Translations under genes and position numbers: made by a program
Notes under the pieces: model-generated
Told to the model about the DNA's origin: nothing
Databases searched by the model: none
Seen by the model: the letters and a program-made list of their open reading frames with translations, nothing else
Shown: positions 1 through 5,902 of the stretch, in pieces
Layout of the letters: every line of letters begins with the position of its first letter
Position numbering within the stretch: position 1 is the stretch's first letter
Source of the DNA: JAICIG01 sp035532215
GTDB taxonomy: Bacteria > Planctomycetota > Planctomycetia > Pirellulales > JAICIG01
Direction of reading: 5' to 3'
Assembly (NCBI GenBank): GCA_035532215.1
Contig: DATKRK010000244.1
Coordinates: forward strand, 1 to 7,344
Length of the DNA: 7,344 bases

Positions 1-1
1 C

Positions 2-292
2 CTCGTCTCGGTATTCGTGGCCGGCGGCTGCACCGCGTCGTTCTACGGCTGGCTTCCCTTGTACTTGCCCGAGCTGTTTCGCACCAGCGTGCGGGCCACC
101 GGTCAAGGCTTCAGCTTCAATTTCGGCCGCATTCTCGCGGCCGTCGGCTCGCTGCAAACCGGTTACCTGATGGAAAACGTCTTCGAAGGCAGCTTTCCGA
201 AAGCGTGCAGCGTGACCAGCCTGATTTACGTCGTCGGCATGGTCGTCATCTGGTTCGCGCCCGAGACCCGCGGCAAGCCGCTGCCCGAGTAA
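2..292 (+). CDS. MFS sugar-type transporter, C-terminal end only
   Basis: This is the last 96 codons of a major facilitator superfamily permease; the 5' part lies outside the window, so no start can be given. The frame is open from base 2 and stops at TAA 290-292. Two family marks are visible. The first is a Pro-Glu-Leu-Phe segment followed by Arg-Ala-Thr-Gly-Gln-Gly and Asn-Phe-Gly-Arg, which resembles the PE-(x)n-RGTG-x-G-x-N-x-GR loop late in sugar/organic-anion MFS proteins. The second is a C-terminal Ala-Pro-Glu-Thr-Arg-Gly-Lys-Pro-Leu-Pro-Glu, the well known PETKG(K/L)PLPE ending of sugar porter-like members. Hydrophobic stretches before the first motif and just before the ending fit the last membrane helices. 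The protein would sit in the inner membrane and move a small solute with protons or another ion. The substrate cannot be read from this fragment. The next gene downstream, the RND exporter, is convergent. Confidence 0.85.
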   Translation, partial: LVSVFVAGGCTASFYGWLPLYLPELFRTSVRATGQGFSFNFGRILAAVGSLQTGYLMENVFEGSFPKACSVTSLIYVVGMVVIWFAPETRGKPLPE

Positions 293-340
293 GAGGACCG
301 ACCTCGAAGGGGTCGGCCGCTTCGGAAGTTACGCTTCGAC

Positions 341-477
341 CTAGTGCCTCTTCAAAGCCATTTTGACAATCGGGTGGCTGGCGGCTGAGCCTAGGCGAAG
401 CCCCAGTTCGCTGGGGCATCGCTTCGCTCTGCCGCCAGCCACCCTCACCTATCAACTCAGCCTTGAATAGGCACTAG
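341..477. repeat. Nested palindromic MITE-like element flanked by CTAG
   Basis: This is a 137-bp nested inverted repeat. The outer arms 341-358 and 460-477 pair at 16 of 18 positions. The middle arms 372-385 (GGGTGGCTGGCGGC) and 431-444 pair perfectly over 14 bp. The centre is a hairpin with GCCCCAG (400-406), loop TTCG and CTGGGGC (411-417), extended by GCGAA (395-399) pairing with 423-427 across a 5-nt bulge. It encodes no protein I can support. CTAG stands at both outer ends (341-344 and 474-477). If these are target duplications, the element proper is 345-473 with imperfect 14-bp terminal repeats starting TGCCT. A 4-bp YTAR-type duplication is known for the IS701 family, but CTAG is its own complement, so it may instead be part of the arms. 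The element begins 48 bp after the MFS stop and could also act as a transcript-end structure, although no U-tract follows. Confidence 0.7.
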
Positions 478-1146
478 TGCGGTAAAGCCGTAACCAAAAT
501 CTTGTCGTCGCAGCAAGATTCGCGACGTTAATAGCATGCCCCAACGCTTCGAGGCTGGTTATGCAGAAGCAAATCGCCCAGCAGCTTGCCCCGTGAGACG
601 AGCGCGTCAGGCCTAATCGCATGCGATTGCGAGCAAGCCGCCGGGGCGCGATAAGGTCGGTTCGCCCGTCGTTCTAAAGCCAGCGCGAAGTCCTTCGATG
701 GCCGGCGCCGCCGCGCCGGGCGCAGCTTGGCGAAAGCGCGCGTTTGGCGGCCGGAGGACCGCGGCGTAAAAGCGAAAAAATCATGATTTATACGACCCAC
801 GAGATCATAAACCCGCGATCAGCCAGGAAACGGCCAAATTCTCGGCCCGCAGGCCAAATCGCCGATCAGGGTGATTTATCAAAACGCGTCGAAAGGGGCA
901 TGAAACCGGCGCCAATCGGGCATGAAACGTCCTGTTTTGCGCCGCCGCCGCTAGGGCCCGCACGGTGCAAACCGCGTGTTTTCTCGGGGAATCTCGCGAT
1001 GTGGGGACCATTCGCACGCGCGCCGCGCGCGGCGATATAAAAAAATCGGCCGAAATATAAATCACCGCGGCCGTCATAAGGCGACCGGCGGCCCGGAACC
1101 GCAATGAACGTGCTAACGCATAATCTTCGGTCTACAGCCTGGCCGC
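478..1146. other. Non-coding gap between convergent genes
   Basis: No gene is supported in these 669 bases. The open frames here (for example minus 528-800, plus 744-1040, minus 805-1104) are short, arginine/alanine-rich and resemble no family I know. Visible small structures are an inverted repeat AATCTTG/CAAGATT (498-504 and 514-520), a 14-bp palindrome AATCGCATGCGATT (615-628), a 12-bp palindrome AAATCATGATTT (778-789), and an 11-bp direct repeat GGGCATGAAAC at 896-906 and 918-928 (22-bp spacing). There is also an alternating CG stretch (1017-1030) next to an A/T-rich patch that belongs to the terminator listed separately. Because both flanking genes end here, no promoter is needed for them. 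An independent small RNA or gene remnant is possible but is not shown by the sequence. Confidence 0.5.
1039..1073 (-). terminator. Probable intrinsic terminator of the RND gene
   Basis: Read on the minus strand, a CGGCCG arm (1073-1068), a 15-nt A/T-rich loop and a second CGGCCG arm (1052-1047) are followed by one A and then seven T residues (1045-1039). The structure starts 74 nt after the RND stop codon, in the right place and orientation for a Rho-independent terminator. The stem is only 6 bp and the loop is long, so strength is uncertain. CGGCCG is self-complementary, which makes chance formation easier in GC-rich DNA. Confidence 0.45.
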
Positions 1147-3957
1147 TTACGGCCGGGTGCGAGCTTGCGCAACTCGCGCGCCGGCGGGCGACGCGTGCGG
1201 GCCGGCGCCGGGGCGCTCGCCGGCATCGATGCGGCGTTGAATTCCGCGGCGGGGCGTGGCGGCGGTTTCCGGCTGTTCTGCTGCTTCCGGCTCAGCCTGG
1301 CGGTTTCGCGAGAGCCAGGTCAAAAACGCCGGCAGCATCACGATCGACGTGAACATGCAGCAAGTTACGCCGAGCGTCAACACGCGGCCCAGGCTCTGCA
1401 GTCCGCGGTGGCTGGCGATCATCAACGAACCGAAGCCGACGACGGTCGTCAGCCCGTCGACCATCACCGCCACGGCGGTCGCGGGCGACATGCGGTACGG
1501 CCCGCGCTGCTCGCGGTATTCGTGGATCAGGTGAACTCCGTAATCGACGCCGATGCCCAGCATCAGCGGCAGCGCGATCATGTTGGCCGGGTTAAGCGGG
1601 ATATCCAAAATGCCCATCAGCCCGAAGGTTTGCAGCACGCCCAACCCCAAAGGCAGCGCCGCCAGCAGCGTGTATCCGACGCTGCGCAGATCGAGCAGCA
1701 GGACGACGGTAATCACGATCAAGGCGTAAACGGCCGCCTGCTCGTAGCTGGACTTCATTTGCAGCGACGCTTCATAGGCTTGCAGCGGGTTGCCCGTGGC
1801 TCGCGGATCGACGCTCCGCACTTCCTTGACGAATTTTTCCAACGCGTCCATGTCCCAGATGTTGCCGCGGCCGTAAATCTTCAACAGGTGCCGCCCATTG
1901 TGGCCGACGAAGCGATCCACCAGGCTCTCGGGCAGGTCGGTTAACCGCGGCGGTTCGGGATTCGCCATGCTCCGCAGCGCGTAGAGCCGGCTCAACAAGT
2001 CGCCGGCCATTTGCTGCTGGAATTGAGAGATCAGCGTGTAGCAGTCGGCCAACGACAGTCGCCGCAACGCGTCGCGGATTTGCTCCAGTTCGCGGGCGCA
2101 GCGAGCGCCGTCGGGGCCCAGCGATACCAATTGCTGCGTTCGCGCCAGCACGCGCCCCAGATCGTCGGGCTTGTCGACCGGAATCAACGGCGGGCGCTCG
2201 GGCAGATTCGCCAGCCGACGTTGAATGCGCTCGATGATCGGCGCCTTGACTTCATGATCGGCCGGCAGCAGCGAGGCGATTTCCTCGACCCGCTCGACCG
2301 AGCCAAGCTTGAGCAAAGCCTCTTTCCGGGCCAGCAGTTCGTCGCGATTGTCGGCGATCGACAAGGCGTACCAGACGCTCTGGTTCGATTCGGCCAGCAG
2401 CTTGCGTTCCAACTCGACGCTCTCCAAGCCTTCGGCCTGCAAGTTCAGCAAATTGTGGTCGTACCACAAGCGCTTGACGCCCGCCGCCACGACGCAGGTG
2501 AAGAGCATCGTCGCGAACAGCAGCAAGCGCGGACGCTTGAACAGCGGCGCCACCCACTCGTGGATCGCCAACGGCTGGGGAACCCTCGCGCCGATGCCGC
2601 TGCGATCGACCATCGCGATCACCGCCGGCAGCACCAGCAATTCGGCCAAGGCGCAGAGCAAAATGCCGCCGCCCGCAATCGTGCCCAATTCGGCGATGCC
2701 GACGAAATCGGTGAAGCTGGCCGCGAAGAACGAGACCGACGTGGTGATGGCCCCGGTCAGAATCGCCGGCCCGACGCCTTGCGTGGTTTCCAGCAGGGCC
2801 TCTTTGCACGAACGACAATGCTCGCGGACTTGCAGATAGCGGGCGACGTAATAGACCCCGTAGTCGATGCCGATCCCGATCAACGTCACCGCAAACGACA
2901 TGCTCAGAATGTTCAAATGGCCGACGACCAGCGTCAAATAGCCGAACGACCAGGCAATGCCGACCAACAGCACGATATTGGCCAACAGCGCGTGCCGCAC
3001 GCCTCCGAATCCGGCTACGAACAACAGCGCCACGCCGATCAGCGAGACCAGGCTGGCCCAATACATCGAACTCTCGCTCGATCGCATTTCGTCGTTTTCC
3101 ATCACCGGCAGCCCCGTCAGGCCGATTTTGGTTTCTGGGTGCCGCGCGTTGGCCTGGGCGATCAGTTCTCGCAACTTGTCGGTCGCCGAGCTATTGCGCG
3201 CGAATCCTTCCTTGTCCAAGGCCAGTCGCAACAGCACGAAGCCTAGCGTGCCGTCCTTCGTCAGCAGGTATTCGGAGTTGAGTTCGCTCAGCGTGGCAAA
3301 CGACTGGGGCATCTCGGGCCACGGCGATTGATAGCGACGCCGCCCGCCGAGCGTGGCCATCAAGCTGTCGCTCAACCGGCCCATTTCGTTACGCGCGGCG
3401 GCGCTTGGGCGGCGGTCGGGCTGCTGGTCGGCGAACTCCAGCCGCTGATTCATGCCGAGCGCCATGCGGCCCAGGTTCAAGCGCGACCAATTGCCTTCGA
3501 CGATCGGGCTGACGCTGCCCAGGAATTGCTCGACCCCCAGCAGCTCTTCCTGCGATAGATAGTGCAAGCCTTTCGAGCGAATCTTCCCCAGATCAACGCC
3601 GTGCAGCACGGCGTGGAACAGTTGATCGTCGCGGGCCAAGAGGGTCGAGATCTCTTCGAGCACCTGCACGACCTGCTCGCGACTGGCCCCCTCGACGACG
3701 ACCACGGCGTCGTCCTCGTCGCCGAACTCGTCGATATAGTCGATCCACAGGCGGTTGTAATCGCTCTTCGGATCGAGCAGGTCCAAGCGGCTCGTGCGGT
3801 AACCGAGCTTGCCGAAGGTGATGACCAACGACATGACCGTCAGGGCGATGGCCAGGGCCACCGTCGCGGCCGGATAAGCCAGCGACACGCGAGTTGCCAG
3901 ATACAAAGGCTTGGCCAAAAGCGATGGCTCAGCCTGCGGTTTTCCTGCCGCGGCCAT
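1147..3957 (-). CDS. RND/MMPL family exporter, HpnN-like
   Basis: This is a 936-residue inner-membrane transporter of the RND superfamily (MMPL/HpnN type), which usually exports lipids or other hydrophobic molecules using the proton gradient. It shows the duplicated RND plan: helix 1 (about residues 28-49), a large periplasmic domain (50-297), helices 2-6 (300-450), helix 7 (477-495), a second periplasmic domain (496-739) and helices 8-12 (741-883). Each half carries the G-I-G-(I/V)-D-Y-G motif in its fourth helix, with Asp365 and Asp805 as the likely proton-relay residues. The first periplasmic domain opens with an Arg-Leu-Asp-Leu-Leu-Asp-Pro segment and an Asp/Glu-rich stretch before Val-Val-Val-Val-Glu-Gly, as in HpnN-like proteins. 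The tail after residue 884 is polar, rich in Ala, Pro and Arg, and presumably cytoplasmic. ATG 3957 is chosen because AAGGA stands 5 nt before it. GTG 4020 would add 21 polar residues but has no Shine-Dalgarno; an in-frame stop lies at 4030-4032. The cargo is unknown, and no hopanoid genes are present in the window. The AsmA-like gene precedes it by about 450 bp. Confidence 0.9.
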   Translation of the reverse strand: MAAAGKPQAEPSLLAKPLYLATRVSLAYPAATVALAIALTVMSLVITFGKLGYRTSRLDLLDPKSDYNRLWIDYIDEFGDEDDAVVVVEGASREQVVQVLEEISTLLARDDQLFHAVLHGVDLGKIRSKGLHYLSQEELLGVEQFLGSVSPIVEGNWSRLNLGRMALGMNQRLEFADQQPDRRPSAAARNEMGRLSDSLMATLGGRRRYQSPWPEMPQSFATLSELNSEYLLTKDGTLGFVLLRLALDKEGFARNSSATDKLRELIAQANARHPETKIGLTGLPVMENDEMRSSESSMYWASLVSLIGVALLFVAGFGGVRHALLANIVLLVGIAWSFGYLTLVVGHLNILSMSFAVTLIGIGIDYGVYYVARYLQVREHCRSCKEALLETTQGVGPAILTGAITTSVSFFAASFTDFVGIAELGTIAGGGILLCALAELLVLPAVIAMVDRSGIGARVPQPLAIHEWVAPLFKRPRLLLFATMLFTCVVAAGVKRLWYDHNLLNLQAEGLESVELERKLLAESNQSVWYALSIADNRDELLARKEALLKLGSVERVEEIASLLPADHEVKAPIIERIQRRLANLPERPPLIPVDKPDDLGRVLARTQQLVSLGPDGARCARELEQIRDALRRLSLADCYTLISQFQQQMAGDLLSRLYALRSMANPEPPRLTDLPESLVDRFVGHNGRHLLKIYGRGNIWDMDALEKFVKEVRSVDPRATGNPLQAYEASLQMKSSYEQAAVYALIVITVVLLLDLRSVGYTLLAALPLGLGVLQTFGLMGILDIPLNPANMIALPLMLGIGVDYGVHLIHEYREQRGPYRMSPATAVAVMVDGLTTVVGFGSLMIASHRGLQSLGRVLTLGVTCCMFTSIVMLPAFLTWLSRNRQAEPEAAEQPETAATPRRGIQRRIDAGERPGAGPHASPAGARVAQARTRP

Positions 3958-3962
3958 AGGCT

Positions 3963-3967
3963 TCCTT
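3963..3967 (-). promoter_or_regulatory. Shine-Dalgarno deciding the RND start
   Basis: On the minus strand AAGGA is followed by a 5-nt spacer (AGCCT) and ATG at 3957-3955. No comparable purine tract precedes the alternative GTG at 4020-4018, so this site favours the shorter 936-residue protein. Confidence 0.5.
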
Positions 3968-4285
3968 GCCGAGGTGTGCGGTTTCTCTTCGCGGGCCGAG
4001 CGCGGTGCGGCCCGTTCCACCCGAATGATTCATCGGCGCCGATGCGCCATCCGGTTTCAAAGGCGGGGCATTCTAGCGGTCTTCGCCCGATGGCGAAAGA
4101 CGAACCCGGCGCCCGGCAGCGCAAGCTAAGGGCTTGCAGGGCAACCGGTTCTGGCCTTCGCTCGCGGGGCGACCAGGATTTCGCCCCACGGGATTGCACA
4201 CTTGGCAATCGGGCTCTGAATGGCTCTCATCAAACGTGGCTGGTTTTTATACTGTGCCTGGCTAAGAATGAGACGTGCATTGGTC

Positions 4286-4338
4286 GTGGGGCGGCCTTCC
4301 AGGCCGCCGGCCATTGACGGCCTGGAAGGCCGCCCCAC
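4286..4338. repeat. Long perfect palindrome, 21-bp arms
   Basis: The left arm 4286-4306 (begins GTGGGGCGGCC) and right arm 4318-4338 are exact reverse complements over 21 bp, with an 11-bp loop (4307-4317). Each arm also contains internal short palindromes around TTCCAGG. It lies 68 nt beyond the stop of the AsmA-like gene, in position for a transcript-end hairpin, but no T-run follows on the minus strand, so it is not a standard intrinsic terminator. Arms this long do not arise by chance in a window of this size. A dispersed palindromic repeat, as is common between genes in planctomycete-type genomes, is the best guess. Confidence 0.8.
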
Positions 4339-4405
4339 ATGCCGCCCAAGCGTCTAGTTGGCGCCCGCGTGCGGTATATTCTCTGCGACGCAGCGTTCGC
4401 CGCCG

Positions 4406-5716
4406 CTACTCGCGAACCTTCAGCCGCAGGTAGACGACCGGCGGCGAGGCCGAACCGGCGGCTTTGCGGGGGCGAACAACCGGCGGCATCGGCAGCCAGG
4501 GGATCAATTCGCGGGTCGCCGAAGTCGCGGGGGCTTGCTCTTGGCTGGTGGGCGACAGCACTCGCAACAGCGCTACGACCGAAAGCAGCCGATCGGCCGA
4601 CTTGACCAACAGCGAACTATAGGCGCCGCCGGCCAGCATCACGCCCGGCGGATGGCCTTCGCACTTTCCCGTCAGTCGCAAGCCTTCGGCGCCGATGCCG
4701 AAGCCAAATGCCAAACGCTCGTAAGTGCCGTGGTCTCGCGCCGCCAACGAACGAACGTCCAAATCGGTGCTGCACCCCAGCTCGGCGACCGCGGCCTGCA
4801 CCAGCGAGACCCCGATCTCGCCCGGTCCGGCCGCGAAGCTGCCGTGGGCTTCGGTCAACTGGCTTTCGTGAAATCGGGCGTCGATCAGTTCCAGCGTCGC
4901 TTCCCCTTCCAGAAGATGGTTGAAGCGGTTGGATACGAGGCGGCCGAGATCGATCTTCTCGAATCGACCGGCGAGCTCCGCCTCCCAGCCTTGCGCCGTA
5001 TCGTCGGCCCACAGACTGCCCGAGAACGTCGCCGCGGCGCCCAGCGTGCCCTCGACGTCGCACAAGGCCGCAAACAGCGAACAGGGCAGCGCGGCGCCGC
5101 CCGTGCTCAAGGCGAACCGGGTCGATGGCGTCTGCCGCTGGCGATCGCGGACGATGCGAACGCTGGCCGGCTCGGGCATCTTGAGGCCCGGCAGCCGAAA
5201 TCGCAGTTCGGCCGCCTCGCCGGATTCCTCCGGTTCGAGGCGTCCGCCGACGAGTTCATAGGTTTGCTCCCCGCGTTCGCTGCGAATCGTCAGGTTGCAC
5301 GGCAGCAGCTCGATCGGCTCGTGAGCCGTCAATTCGCGCCGCAAGCGTCGACCCAGCAGATCCCAAAGTTGGTACAATCGGCCGGCCTCGATGACCGGCT
5401 CTGACGCGAGGACTACCAGCCGGCCTTCAACGCGCGTGATCTCCAGGGACCGGCTATGGAAGACCGGTTGATCGGTTTCCAAATCGCACAGTTCCAGGCC
5501 GTGAAGCAAAACCACGCCCGGCTGCGGGTAGGAGACGGAGTCGAGCTTTGCCTTGAGACCGAGTTGCTCGGTCAATTGCAATTCGCAACTGCGCAAATGT
5601 TGCGACGATTTCCGCGAAGCGCTCCAACCGAAGATCGCCGCCGTCGGCAGCAGGCAGAACAAGACGAAGCTTGTCTGGCAGACTCGGCGACGGGTGGATT
5701 GGTGCAGGGGGATCAT
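4406..5716 (-). CDS. Membrane-anchored AsmA-like hypothetical protein
   Basis: This is a 436-residue protein I cannot assign to a named gene. A basic N-terminus (Arg9-Arg11) and one hydrophobic segment (about residues 14-32) predict a single inner-membrane anchor with the rest in the periplasm. Residues 45-95 read as a Leu-Gly-Leu-x-Ala-x-Leu-x-Ser-Val sequence, then Pro-Gly-Val-Val-Leu-Leu-His-Gly-Leu-Glu-Leu, then Phe-His-Ser-Arg-Ser-Leu-Glu-Ile. This resembles the opening beta-repeat of AsmA/TamB-like proteins, which are linked to phospholipid movement or outer-membrane assembly. The rest alternates short beta-like stretches without catalytic motifs (weak Gly/Ala-rich repeats around 225-345), and the C-terminus is Pro/Arg-rich. 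It is short for AsmA proteins (often 600 or more residues), so it may be a minimal relative. ATG 5716 is the only standard start before the in-frame stop at 5810-5812; it lacks a clear Shine-Dalgarno. It lies 186 bp after aroC and before the RND exporter on the same strand. That the protein is real is fairly sure (long frame, anchor, good codon pattern); the AsmA link is tentative. Confidence 0.75.
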   Translation of the reverse strand: MIPLHQSTRRRVCQTSFVLFCLLPTAAIFGWSASRKSSQHLRSCELQLTEQLGLKAKLDSVSYPQPGVVLLHGLELCDLETDQPVFHSRSLEITRVEGRLVVLASEPVIEAGRLYQLWDLLGRRLRRELTAHEPIELLPCNLTIRSERGEQTYELVGGRLEPEESGEAAELRFRLPGLKMPEPASVRIVRDRQRQTPSTRFALSTGGAALPCSLFAALCDVEGTLGAAATFSGSLWADDTAQGWEAELAGRFEKIDLGRLVSNRFNHLLEGEATLELIDARFHESQLTEAHGSFAAGPGEIGVSLVQAAVAELGCSTDLDVRSLAARDHGTYERLAFGFGIGAEGLRLTGKCEGHPPGVMLAGGAYSSLLVKSADRLLSVVALLRVLSPTSQEQAPATSATRELIPWLPMPPVVRPRKAAGSASPPVVYLRLKVRE

Positions 5717-5827
5717 CGGCTGGGAGCAAGTCGCGGGTGAGTTGCGCCTCTTTTTGAGAGGAATGGGGATGCGGAGCAGATTAGGAGATAGGAGGTTTAT
5801 TGAATCCGTTCAAAGTCGGAGGGGCTC

Positions 5828-5851
5828 ACGCGGAGACGCGGAGACGCGGAG
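5828..5851. repeat. Three tandem ACGCGGAG units
   Basis: Three exact 8-bp units (5828-5835, 5836-5843, 5844-5851) lie in the 186-bp gap (5717-5902) between aroC and the AsmA-like gene, preceded by GGGGCTC and followed by AAGAG. Similar short arrays built on (C)GCGGAGA are scattered between genes in several bacterial genomes, planctomycetes included, as far as I recall. Translated in one minus frame it gives the characteristic Ser-Ala-Ser-Pro-Arg-Leu-Arg-Val-Ser peptide, often seen in false gene calls. The rest of the gap shows only a small CCTCT/AGAGG hairpin (5747-5761). Confidence 0.85.
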
Positions 5852-5902
5852 AAGAGATCAAAATGAGCTATGAGGAAATCGAGTGGCTTCCGAATTCCGA
5901 CC

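Larger units (their letters stand above)
3958..4405. other. Hairpin-rich gap upstream of the RND gene
   Basis: These 448 bases lie between the RND start and the stop of the AsmA-like gene and hold no supported gene. Several local inverted repeats stand close together: a perfect 14-bp palindrome CATCGGCGCCGATG (4031-4044), a 9-bp stem with one bulged A and loop CGAT (4079-4101), GCAAGC/GCTTGC with a 5-nt loop (4121-4137), GGGGCGA/TCGCCCC with an 8-nt loop (4166-4187), GATTGC/GCAATC with a 7-nt loop (4192-4210), and the long palindrome at 4286-4338 listed separately. On the minus strand they would fall in the 5' leader or promoter region of the RND gene. A TATAAA (4251-4246) could be a -10 box, but no -35 match is seen at 16-18 bp, so I do not call a promoter. 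Confidence 0.5.

Noticed and set aside
615..628. Perfect 14-bp palindrome AATCGCATGCGATT as an operator
   Set aside because: About 0.4 such palindromes are expected by chance in a window of this length, and no promoter or gene start is near.
778..789. Palindrome AAATCATGATTT as an operator
   Set aside because: A 12-bp palindrome is expected once or twice by chance in this window, and it lies between two gene ends.
805..1104. Minus-strand 99-codon frame in the convergent gap as a small gene
   Set aside because: No ribosome binding site or recognisable family, and it overlaps the terminator-like hairpin; composition looks non-coding.
2011..3246. Long plus-strand open frame (411 codons) opposite the RND gene, with others at 1165-1944 and 3562-4317
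   Set aside because: They are Gln/Arg/Ala-rich, lack any family motif and lie antisense to a clear RND protein; they follow from the strong GC bias of its codon third positions.
4246..4251. TATAAA on the minus strand as the -10 box of an RND promoter
   Set aside because: No -35-like hexamer at 16-18 bp spacing, and the implied leader would be about 280 nt long; the evidence is too thin.
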